Positions 18,855 to 26,282 of a stretch of 64,000 nucleotides of DNA are shown here, piece by piece. This DNA is from CAYVFC01 sp964450715. GTDB taxonomy: Bacteria > Myxococcota_A > Polyangia > Polyangiales > JAFGIB01. How positions within the stretch are numbered: position 1 is the first letter of the stretch; each line of letters opens with the position of its first letter. The translations under genes were made by a program, and so were the position numbers. The stretch is taken from NCBI GenBank assembly GCA_964450715.1, contig CAYVFC010000025.1, positions 5,263 to 69,262 of the forward strand, given 5' to 3'. The notes beneath the pieces were generated by a model that was given only the letters and a program-made list of their open reading frames with translations, was not told the origin of the DNA and searched no databases.

Positions 18855-18972
18855 CTACATTATTTACAGTATTTCGCTCTCGGATGCGCGTCCGGACCCG
18901 TCCACGCATTAATGTAAATAATGTAGCTACGTCCCTGGCACCCCCGTCCCTGGCACCCTACCTGGCACCCTA
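18844..18972. repeat. Palindromic element (25-bp arms) plus short tandem repeats
   Basis: 18844-18868 and 18913-18937 are perfect 25-bp reverse complements separated by 44 bp. The right arm runs into tandem units GTCCCTGGCACCC, repeated, then CCTGGCACCCTA, repeated, up to 18972. The left arm contains the asnB stop codon. The arms have the same design as those at 1881-1991 (GC-rich tip, then an AT-rich part ending in TTAC/TTTACA), although the sequences differ. This fits the REP/RAYT type of repeat. Confidence 0.85.
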
Positions 18973-20304
18973 CGCGGGGTCACCGGAACCGCGCGGCGGT
19001 GACGTTCCGGAAACCGGCGGTACCCGTGAGCTAGGCAGGAGAATCGGGCGCGCGGTTCCGGTGACCCGGAGGGGGGGGAGGAGGTAGAGCAGCAGGGCGA
19101 TGGCGAGCAGCGCCAGGGCGCGAAGCCAGACCAGCAGGGTTAAAGCTACCGTCCAGGGGCCGCCCTCGGCCGCAGCGGTCCCCCACCTGAAGCGGCCGAG
19201 CTCATCGACGACGCCAGCATAGGCGAAGGGGAAGATAGCCGCGTTGAATAGATCGAGCGCGACCAGCAGCGCGCAAAGCGCGACCAGGTTCCGACGGTCG
19301 GCAGAGGCCATGGCCAGCAGCAGCGGCGGATAGAACCAGAGGTTGAACTGGGGAGAGTAGACGCGGTTGAGCACCAGAAGCGCCATACAGACCAGCGCGA
19401 CCTTGGCTGCCCAGGGCATCTGGCGCCGGGTTAGCAGCACCGCGGCCGCGGCCGCCAGGGACAGCCAGGAAGCGAACCGCTCGCAGGGCAACTCACCGAT
19501 CCAGAGGGCGCTGGCGCCGAGCACGGTGTCCGGGGCCAGGTGGCGATCGGAGTGGAACCGGTAGGTGTTGAGCCAGTAGTAGAGGTCTCCCTTCAGGATC
19601 AGGCTTGCGATCACAAAGGGTGCGTTCACCCAGAGCAGGACCAGGGCCATCACCTTGAAGGCTTTCAGCGCGTTGCGCCGCATCTCGGTCCGCTCCTGCC
19701 CGAGCTGCTGTACGGCGATGGCGATGGCTGGATACCACTTGAGGGTGACGCCCAGGGACCAGATGGCCACGGCCCGCAAGGGCTTTCCGGCCCGATGCGC
19801 CGCGTACCCGCCGAGCAGCAGAAGCGCAACCGTGCTCTCGAAGCGCACCGGCGAGAGGATGACCACCGAGGGAAGCGCGAGCCAGAGCAGTGCGATCAGG
19901 CTCGCCCGCAAACCGCCCGCGCCGCGGGCGAGGCGGTAGAGCAGATAGGCAGAGCCGAGATCGGCGACAAAGGAGAGCCCGACCTGCAGGCGCAGGGTCT
20001 GCTCGAATCGCGTCGCACCGAATACGGCGCCCAAAATCCCGTAGAGCAGGCCGGCTCCCACCGGATACTCCCTGGAAAAATCGACGTAGGGGATTCTTCC
20101 GTCGTCGAGAATACGCCGGATGAACCCCGCCCACGGAGCCACGTCCGCACACAAAAAGCGCCAGGACGGGGCGCTATCGTGGTGCTCGATGAGCCAGAGG
20201 CCGAAGCCCGCCTTGACCGCTACAGCCGCCAGAATGCCCGTCGCCAGCAGCAGCCGCAGGGGGGAGCCGAAAGCTGGTCGGTCGGACGGGTCGCGGTCGG
20301 TCAT
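18970..20304 (-). CDS. Polytopic GT-C-type glycosyltransferase-like membrane protein (GT87/DUF2029-like)
   Basis: 444-residue inner-membrane protein with about 10-12 hydrophobic segments. The first periplasmic loop has WRFLCADVAPWAGFIRRI and VDFSREYPVGAGLLYG. The early acidic residues and the later NRVYSPQFNLWFYP resemble polyprenol-phosphate-sugar-dependent mannosyltransferases (GT87-like, GT-C fold). It is third in an operon, 6 bp after the 665-residue protein. The C-terminal tail (LRVTGTARPILLPSSRVPPV...) is translated from a palindromic repeat, so it is probably not part of the ancestral protein. The donor and acceptor sugars are unknown. Confidence 0.7.
   Translation of the reverse strand: MTDRDPSDRPAFGSPLRLLLATGILAAVAVKAGFGLWLIEHHDSAPSWRFLCADVAPWAGFIRRILDDGRIPYVDFSREYPVGAGLLYGILGAVFGATRFEQTLRLQVGLSFVADLGSAYLLYRLARGAGGLRASLIALLWLALPSVVILSPVRFESTVALLLLGGYAAHRAGKPLRAVAIWSLGVTLKWYPAIAIAVQQLGQERTEMRRNALKAFKVMALVLLWVNAPFVIASLILKGDLYYWLNTYRFHSDRHLAPDTVLGASALWIGELPCERFASWLSLAAAAAVLLTRRQMPWAAKVALVCMALLVLNRVYSPQFNLWFYPPLLLAMASADRRNLVALCALLVALDLFNAAIFPFAYAGVVDELGRFRWGTAAAEGGPWTVALTLLVWLRALALLAIALLLYLLPPLRVTGTARPILLPSSRVPPVSGTSPPRGSGDPA
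18977..19067. repeat. GGGTCACCGGAA palindromic repeat, copy 1
   Basis: 18977-18995 and 19049-19067 are perfect 19-bp reverse complements. The same repeat, with one compensated base change in both arms, is found at 26042-26133. This copy lies inside the 3' end of the minus-strand gene at 18970-20304 and encodes that protein's last 30 or so residues. Confidence 0.85.
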
Positions 20305-20310
20305 ACGCCT

Positions 20311-22308
20311 TTACTCGCAGGCGGCCGGGGCGCCCAGCTCGTGCCTGAGCTCGGACAGCCACCGGTCTCGGGTGGGGTCGACGTCTATCTCGGACAACAT
20401 GCGGCCGGCCCGCTCCGGCTGGCCGCGCTGGATGGCCAGCGCGATGCCGAGCGCGATGGTGAGACGGTTCTCGCCTTCCGCCCGCGCTATCCGCAGGGCG
20501 CGCTCGGCTTCCGCGAGCCGGCAGAGACGGATTCCGATCATCGCGGCTAGGATCTGCGCGGTCGAGAGGTTCATGTTCCGTTCGAGCGCCGGTACGAGAT
20601 CCTGTAAAGCCTGGCGGTAGCTCTCGCGCCTCTCGGGGTCGGTCGCCGGCGCAAGGCCGTCGGTGCCGTTGTCCCTGAGGTAGGGTGAGAGCCGCAGCAG
20701 AGCTCGCTGCAATCCCAGGTAGGCCTCGGCGCCCGGCCCCTCTCCGATCCGGCCGATCTCGGCTCGCGCCCTTTCTCGCTCGTCCGGCCCAAAAACCCGG
20801 ATGGCCAGATTGGGCGCCAGCACCTCGATGGACCGCTCGCGGGGCAGGCCGCGTACGAAGAGCAGGTGGCGGTCGCCGATGGTGGCCAGACCGAAGCCGG
20901 GGTGCTTCGCGAGCATCGCGATCGAGGCGGCATGCTCCGGTCGGTTGTGGCGCAGCACGATGGCGTCCACGCCCTTTTCCTCCGCCAGGGCCAGAAGCCG
21001 TGCGGGCTCGGCCAGGTCACCCGATACTCTTTGTAACACATCGAGCGGATAGACGGATTGGCGGCCGTCGATCAGCACCCGGCTCTTGGGGACCGCGAAG
21101 CTCAGGTACCAGCTGTCTTCCATCAGAGCGGCGATGCGCGCTCGCGGACGGTGCCGCGCGAGCCAGCGGCCCGGGGCCGCAGGAAGGTTGCGGACCGATA
21201 TCCCCCAGCCCGGCTGCTGGTACGGTTTTCGGTCCTCCGCCACCGAGGGCAGCCAGAGCAGGCCCAGTAGACCGACGGCGGGCAACGCCAGGCGCAAGCC
21301 CGGCCGGCGAGCCCACGGGTGCAGGCGCGTCGCCACGCCCTCGGCCACTACCGGAGCGCCGAAGAGCAGGGCCAGATCGATGAAGCGGGTCGAGCGACCG
21401 GCCATGATCAGCATTCCCAGGACCATCAGCAGGCTGGAGCGGCCGGGGGGTCCCGCTCGCCACAGCGGGGCAATGCTCCAGGCCAGCAAGCCGAGCGCCG
21501 CGAGAAAGATGGCGATGTCCCAGCCGTCACCCCGCTGTGCGAGGGGGGTCCACTCGCCGATGAACCAGCGCGTGCCCTCGCTGCCGATGTGCATCACGGT
21601 CTCCAGCATGATGGCCGGACCCCAGGGGGAGACGCAGCTGCCCAGGACGAGCGCTGCCAGCACCGCCCCATAAACTCGTTGCCGCTTCGGGTCGCCCAGG
21701 TGCCCGACCAGAAAGGCGCCGGTAACTAGAAAGCCCAGCGGTCCCGAACCGTGCAGGTTGGTCCAGGCGATTTGCAGGGCGCAGAGCAGGCCCAGCGTGC
21801 CCCAGGGAAGGCGAGGATCCTCATCCTCGCGGCGGGCCAGATAGAGCAGGCGCTCGAACAGCACCGCGCAGGCCAGCAGACCGAACAGGTGGGGCCGGAC
21901 GCTGAAGCGAATGCGTAGCGCCGGGATCGCCCACAGATAAAACAGGGCGCAGAGCCAGGGCGCCAGCTGGTGGCGGTAGCAGGTGCGAACCAGCACCACG
22001 GCCACGGCCGCGATCACCGCCACCTTGGTCGCGACCAACAGCGGCGCGCCCCCCAGGTCGAACAGCAGCCAGAGCAGCAGCCCGGTCGCCCAGTTGGCGT
22101 TGCGCCAGGGTTGCGGGCTGTCGAAGTAAAAGGAAAAGGTGTCGTGGCCGGGGACGCGCCCGAGCTGCCAGATCTGCCGCCCCGCGGCCAGGTGGCCGAA
22201 GGTGTCGTTGGTCCAGACCGGAAAGAAGGCGGCGAAGCCGAGCACGGCCGCGGCCGCCAGTGCCGCCGACAGCCTCGAATCTTCCGGTAGCTTCGATCCC
22301 AACGGCAC
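20311..22308 (-). CDS. Large polytopic membrane protein, GT-C-like, with helical C-terminal domain
   Basis: 665-residue protein. Residues 1-370 contain about 10 hydrophobic segments. The early motif NDTFGHLAAGRQIWQLGRVP, followed by DTFSFYFDSPQPWRNANWAT, is typical of GT-C glycosyltransferase-like proteins with the first-loop Asp-x-x-x-His pattern. The C-terminal 280 residues are soluble and end in Ala/Arg-rich helices that look TPR-like (AEAYLGLQRALLRLSPYLRD). The start is GTG at 22308, 2 bp after the sulfatase stop, so coupling is likely. Likely acts in transfer of lipid-linked sugars outside the inner membrane; substrate unknown. Confidence 0.65.
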   Translation of the reverse strand: MPLGSKLPEDSRLSAALAAAAVLGFAAFFPVWTNDTFGHLAAGRQIWQLGRVPGHDTFSFYFDSPQPWRNANWATGLLLWLLFDLGGAPLLVATKVAVIAAVAVVLVRTCYRHQLAPWLCALFYLWAIPALRIRFSVRPHLFGLLACAVLFERLLYLARREDEDPRLPWGTLGLLCALQIAWTNLHGSGPLGFLVTGAFLVGHLGDPKRQRVYGAVLAALVLGSCVSPWGPAIMLETVMHIGSEGTRWFIGEWTPLAQRGDGWDIAIFLAALGLLAWSIAPLWRAGPPGRSSLLMVLGMLIMAGRSTRFIDLALLFGAPVVAEGVATRLHPWARRPGLRLALPAVGLLGLLWLPSVAEDRKPYQQPGWGISVRNLPAAPGRWLARHRPRARIAALMEDSWYLSFAVPKSRVLIDGRQSVYPLDVLQRVSGDLAEPARLLALAEEKGVDAIVLRHNRPEHAASIAMLAKHPGFGLATIGDRHLLFVRGLPRERSIEVLAPNLAIRVFGPDERERARAEIGRIGEGPGAEAYLGLQRALLRLSPYLRDNGTDGLAPATDPERRESYRQALQDLVPALERNMNLSTAQILAAMIGIRLCRLAEAERALRIARAEGENRLTIALGIALAIQRGQPERAGRMLSEIDVDPTRDRWLSELRHELGAPAACE

Positions 22309-22310
22309 CT

Positions 22311-24431
22311 CTATTTCACTAGGTAATCAGGATTCCAAACCCGGTTGTCTCGAATCAGCGCTCGATTCAGGGAGTAGACCGAGGTGACCACTTCTTCGTA
22401 TCGCTTTGTAATCTGCTGGTACCGGTCCAGGGAGGCCAGGTTCCGGGTCTCCTCGCGATCCTCGGCCAGGTCGTAGAGGTACTCCCAGTCCCACTTGTAG
22501 TTCTTGAAGTACTTGTACTTGCCGGAGCGTATCCCGGCCGATTCGCCGCCGTTGGAGGTGGAGAAGAAGGCCCGGTCGGTCCCCGGCGGGAAACGCCGCA
22601 GCAACGATTGTCCGATGAAGGGATTGGGCGTTTCGATCCCCAGCCGGTCGAGTATGGTGGGCCCGATATCCGCCAGCTGGCGGATTTCGCTATAAACCTG
22701 CCCCGGCGCTCCCCCCCAGTCGGAACCGATCAGGGCCAGCGGTACCCAGACCAGATCCTCCCAGAGCTTGTTCTGTTCGCGCTCCTGGTGGGGGGAGAAC
22801 CAGTTGATGCCGTGGTCGCCGGCGATGATGAACAGGGTGTTGTCGTACTTCGGGTTGGCGTGCAGACGGTCGACGAACCTACCGATGGCATTGTCGGTGT
22901 AGTTCATGAGATTGGGGATCTGGTTGCCGGCAACCTCGTGGTCGCCGAGCTCGAATCGTTCGTCCGGGAGGATGAATGGATAGTGAGCCGAGAGGGTGGC
23001 GAGGGTGAGGAAAAAGGGTCGCGGATCGGTGCGTTCTTCCAGAAACCTCTCCACCACCGGAAAGAAATCGTGATCCCGGATCCCCCAGTTCACCACCGGG
23101 AGGCCGGCGAACAGCGGAGTGTCCACGTCGTACAGGGTCTCGAACCATTGCTCGAGCCGCGGCTTCTTATTGGAGAAAGCGATGTGTCCGCCGTGCAGGT
23201 AGATGGTCTGGTAGCCCCGGTTTCTGAGGATGGAGGGAAAGCAGAGCAGGGCGAGATCCGGGTTGTGCTGGAAGATCCACTCGGAGGAGAGCCTGGGCAG
23301 GAGCGAACAGTAGATCGAGATCAGTGACCAGCGGGTCTGGGTGCCGTTGGCGTACGCGTTGTGGAAGCTCGTCCCCTCGGCCGCCAGGCGGTCGAAGTTC
23401 TTGGAAGCCGCCCGGTGGTATCCGATGCTGCCGATGTTGACGGCTCGGGCGCCCTCCCAGTGGATGAAGATGATATTGGGCGGATCGGCGTCCAGCCCGG
23501 AGCAGTCCTCGTCGATGCCGTTGCCGGCAATGTCCTCGGCCCCTGGATGGATGGACCGCTCGCGGTCGTTACAGTCCTGGGCCTGTGCGAAGCCGTCGCC
23601 GTCGAAATCCGTCCGGCAAGAGGCGCGGGGGTGTTTGCCCAGCTGACACAGGTGGAACGGCGTCGCCTTGATCAAGGGATACTCGGGATCGACGAAGCGC
23701 CACCCCGGATCGGCCGGGCCCGGTCGCGGCAGGGGAAGAGCCGTATAGCGCCCCGCGTCGGAGAGCCGTAAGGTCGGGCTTCCCAGCCGGCTGGTCGCGA
23801 CCAGCTCGCCGGACAGCGAGATGAGCGCGTTTTCGGCCAGATCGGCCGCGGTCGGTAGGCTCGGGGCCAAGGGGCCGGCGAACGATCCGAGCAGCACCAG
23901 ACAAGCGGCGACGATCCCTATGCGGCCGGCGGTCCGTTCCAGAGCGGTAGCGGGAACCGGGATGAGGCTGCAGAGAACAAATGCACCCGAGACCAGAGCG
24001 ATGGCGAGAAACAGAGTGCCGCTATCGGGGCCGGATAGCATACCCGCGTTCAACCGGGAAAGGTTCGCGAAGAGGAAACCGATATGGGCCCAGGTCGCGT
24101 GGGCTCCGAAGTAGAGAAAGAACTGGGCATCGACCATCAGGGCCGCGATGAATAAGGAGAAGAAACCGAGCTCGAGCCTGTCGGCCAGCGGCCGGCGGAT
24201 GATTCGCAGCCGCGAGGGAAGTCGTGCGGGTAGAACGACCGCGAGCAGGAGCAACACCCCCACGACGATCCCATCCCGAAAAAAACCTACCATCAGGGCC
24301 GCGGCCCAGGCGGGAACGGAGCGCTGGTCAGGCGTGTAATGCTGGTGCGCCAGATACCAGATCCGCGGTGCGGACATGAAGATCCATAAGAGCAAATAGA
24401 CGAAAACCCGGGATCTTCTCTCTCTGTTCAT
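22311..24431 (-). CDS. LtaS-like membrane sulfatase with inserted MopE-type metal-binding motif
   Basis: 706-residue inner-membrane protein. About five N-terminal hydrophobic segments (residues 10-200) precede a periplasmic alkaline-phosphatase/sulfatase domain (about 315-650). The domain contains PPNIIFIHWEGARAVN, the Thr/Ser region NGTQTRWSLISIY and IIAGDHGINWFSPHQ with the metal-binding Asp-His. Related proteins transfer phosphoglycerol or phosphoethanolamine. Between membrane part and catalytic domain, around 271-312, lies a MopE-type motif with Asp/Gly-rich loops (DFDGDGF, DCNDRE, HPGAED, GIDEDCSG). This motif is known from copper-binding MopE and many deltaproteobacterial surface proteins. 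It is the first gene of a three-gene operon. The fusion is unusual. Confidence 0.8.
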   Translation of the reverse strand: MNRERRSRVFVYLLLWIFMSAPRIWYLAHQHYTPDQRSVPAWAAALMVGFFRDGIVVGVLLLLAVVLPARLPSRLRIIRRPLADRLELGFFSLFIAALMVDAQFFLYFGAHATWAHIGFLFANLSRLNAGMLSGPDSGTLFLAIALVSGAFVLCSLIPVPATALERTAGRIGIVAACLVLLGSFAGPLAPSLPTAADLAENALISLSGELVATSRLGSPTLRLSDAGRYTALPLPRPGPADPGWRFVDPEYPLIKATPFHLCQLGKHPRASCRTDFDGDGFAQAQDCNDRERSIHPGAEDIAGNGIDEDCSGLDADPPNIIFIHWEGARAVNIGSIGYHRAASKNFDRLAAEGTSFHNAYANGTQTRWSLISIYCSLLPRLSSEWIFQHNPDLALLCFPSILRNRGYQTIYLHGGHIAFSNKKPRLEQWFETLYDVDTPLFAGLPVVNWGIRDHDFFPVVERFLEERTDPRPFFLTLATLSAHYPFILPDERFELGDHEVAGNQIPNLMNYTDNAIGRFVDRLHANPKYDNTLFIIAGDHGINWFSPHQEREQNKLWEDLVWVPLALIGSDWGGAPGQVYSEIRQLADIGPTILDRLGIETPNPFIGQSLLRRFPPGTDRAFFSTSNGGESAGIRSGKYKYFKNYKWDWEYLYDLAEDREETRNLASLDRYQQITKRYEEVVTSVYSLNRALIRDNRVWNPDYLVK

Positions 24432-24515
24432 ACGCGGATCGCGTCGAGCGTCCGATGACGACGGCCCTCGGTCGCATGATAACCGGCGTCCGCGGGGTTA
24501 GAAAGAACGGGCTGT

Positions 24516-24597
24516 TGTCATCTCGAACGCAGAGTGTCATCTCGAACGAAGTGAGAGATCTCAAGGGAAGAGATTTCGCACTTCGTGCGAAATGACA
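24516..24597. repeat. TGTCAT..CGAACGAAG palindromic repeat
   Basis: 24535-24553 and 24579-24597 are reverse complements at 17 of 19 bases. An extra partial copy of the left arm lies at 24516-24534 and a stub of the right arm at about 24610. The motif TGTCATNNCGANCGNAG is shared with the repeat at 40380-40444. The rest of the 24432-24754 gap shows no gene; it holds this repeat and the terminator at 24690-24725. Confidence 0.75.
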
Positions 24598-24689
24598 GCG
24601 ATTTGCTGGAAATGACAGCGACGGAGCCGTACGGTCGCGGAGCGGTACGGTCGCGAGCAATCCCGGGTTTCGTCGGCCGTCGGATATTT

Positions 24690-24725
24690 AAAAAAAACCC
24701 CCCTCCCGGGGGTGGAGGAGGGGGG
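24690..24725 (-). terminator. Rho-independent terminator of the six-repeat lipoprotein gene
   Basis: On the minus strand a 9-bp GC stem (24717-24725 with 24698-24706, loop 10) is followed by a run of seven to eight T. It lies 30 bp beyond the stop codon at 24755, a textbook position. Confidence 0.85.
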
Positions 24726-24754
24726 CCGGTACTACGAGATCGTCGCCTGTTTGG

Positions 24755-25672
24755 CTACAAGCCCTGCTGGCACTCGCGAAGCTCGTTCGCGCACTGAATG
24801 AAGGCGAAGGGGTTCTGGAACATGCAGGTCGTCCAGGCGACGTTACAGTCGATGATCTCGGGAACCTCAAGGGAATCGGCCACTGCCTGAGCGCAGTCGA
24901 TCAGACCGTCAGTGCAGCCGAGCAGGTCGGAAACCGACTCGGTTTCCAGGGTGCAGTCGGCGGCCGTCTCGGCGCAGCCCACCACCTCGGAGACGGGCAC
25001 CTCGGGAAGCTCGACGCCCAGGCTCTCGCTCACGCACAGGGCCTCCTGCTCGGCGCAGGCGGTAAGCTCGCTCGGGGTGGAGGCGGTCAGGATGCAGTCG
25101 TCAAGAGCGGCGGTGCACGCGAGCACGTTCTCCACCGTCTCGGCGACCTCGTCCGGGATGACGACCCCGGCGGCCTCGTCCACGGCGCAGATCGCCATGG
25201 TTTCGCCGCAGCCGGTCAGATCGGTGACGCTCTGGGCCTCGTTGATGCACTCGACCGCGCCGTCCACGCAGGCCGCGGTGCCGCTGACGATGGTGGGAAG
25301 CTGTACGTCCAGGATATCGGCCACGCACTGGGCCTCGGCCTCGGCGCAGAGGGCCAGCTGGGTGGGCGTCTCGGCGGCGAACACGCAGTCGTCGAGCTCG
25401 GCCGTGCACTGGGCGACGTCGGACGCGGCCTGGATAACCTCGGCCGGAAGCCCGTTGTCAGCGGTGGCAGTGCACAGGGTGTAGTCCATGTTGCAGAAGA
25501 TCAGGCCCAGAAGGCCCATGTCGTCGATACAGGCATCGCGCTGGTCGGCGCACTGGGCGAGGGTCATCGCCTGGGTGGTAAGACCCGGCTCCTCGTCAAC
25601 AGCCACGTTTGCCGCGCAGCCGACCTGTAGAGCCATGAACGTCGCAAAACAGAGAACCATAGCCTTTTTCAT
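24755..25672 (-). CDS. Lipoprotein made of six C-x6-C helical-hairpin repeats
   Basis: 305-residue predicted lipoprotein. The ATG at 25672 follows AAGGAG, and the lipobox LQVGC gives Cys19. The whole mature protein is six repeats of about 45 residues, each with four Cys spaced C-x6-C-x10-12-C-x6-C. The positions are 41/48/60/67, 89/96/109/116, 135/142/155/162, 186/193/206/213, 233/240/253/260 and 276/283/294/301. Each repeat reads as two amphipathic helices (CTAELDDC, then CAEAEAQC), so each is probably a hairpin stapled by two disulfides. The protein is very acidic and Ala-rich. No known family is recognised. It has its own promoter gap and a strong terminator, so it is probably well expressed. 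Possible roles are structural surface protein, metal or ligand binding. Confidence 0.8.
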   Translation of the reverse strand: MKKAMVLCFATFMALQVGCAANVAVDEEPGLTTQAMTLAQCADQRDACIDDMGLLGLIFCNMDYTLCTATADNGLPAEVIQAASDVAQCTAELDDCVFAAETPTQLALCAEAEAQCVADILDVQLPTIVSGTAACVDGAVECINEAQSVTDLTGCGETMAICAVDEAAGVVIPDEVAETVENVLACTAALDDCILTASTPSELTACAEQEALCVSESLGVELPEVPVSEVVGCAETAADCTLETESVSDLLGCTDGLIDCAQAVADSLEVPEIIDCNVAWTTCMFQNPFAFIQCANELRECQQGL

Positions 25673-26041
25673 GATCGCCAATCTCCTTGGAATTTGGTTA
25701 AAACTAGAAAAATCTATCTTTGTTGGATACCGCGGTGCTGCGTAATACCCGTCAATTCCGAGCCGGCCGTGCCATATCCGGTCTCGACTTCCACTGCCAC
25801 TAATGCGGCCCGTACACCTTTCTGTGATCCGATGTAAGGAAAAAACGCATAGGGCACGACATGTCACAAAATGGAGACGTGGAGTACGGGTAACACGTGC
25901 CATTTATGTCAATAATATCAATGTATTGGTGTGCTGGCTCAGGGCTGTTCGACAAGCGCACAAAGAAAAAAATTACTGAGGATTAATGGATCTGGTGAAT
26001 TCCAGATCGCCTCTCCCCGTTGCCCCCCTCGTGCCCCCTCC

Positions 26042-26133
26042 GGGTCACCGGAAGCGCGCGCTCGAATATCTTCCTGAGCTCTCACCGAGCACTGCTTACA
26101 CCGAACGTTACAGCCGCGCGCTTCCGGTGACCC
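26042..26133. repeat. GGGTCACCGGAA palindromic repeat, copy 2
   Basis: 26042-26060 and 26115-26133 are perfect 19-bp reverse complements separated by 54 bp. Compared with copy 1 at 18977-19067, one base in the left arm changes from C to G and the paired base in the right arm changes from G to C. Pairing is therefore kept while the sequence has drifted. Confidence 0.85.
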
Positions 26134-26150
26134 CGCGTACGACCTTAGAG

Positions 26151-26271
26151 GTCTGCGAGAGCGCCCGGCGCCGCGTCTCGAAAAGACGCGGCCGCAGTCA
26201 TAGCAAAGGCGAACGGAAAATCCGGATGTCAGCGAAACGGGTCGCGTCTTTTCGAGAGGTCTCTCGCGGAC
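26151..26271. repeat. Nested inverted repeat with TCTCGAAAAGACGCG arms
   Basis: 26176-26190 and 26243-26257 are perfect 15-bp reverse complements. An outer pair (GTCTGCGAGAG at 26151-26161 and CTCTCGCGGAC at 26261-26271) pairs at 10 of 11 bases. The left arm also folds locally (CGCGTCT-N5-AGACGCG). It ends 11 bp before the stop of the AAA ATPase gene and may terminate its transcript. Confidence 0.75.
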
Positions 26272-26282
26272 AAGAGAGGGTG

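Larger units (their letters stand above)
25673..26282. other. 610-bp gene-free region with AT-rich promoter part
   Basis: No supported gene. The first half (25673-25985) is AT-rich compared with the window and probably carries the promoter of the six-repeat lipoprotein. The second half holds two palindromic elements (26042-26133 and 26151-26271), listed separately. Frames seen here lack coding character. Confidence 0.6.
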
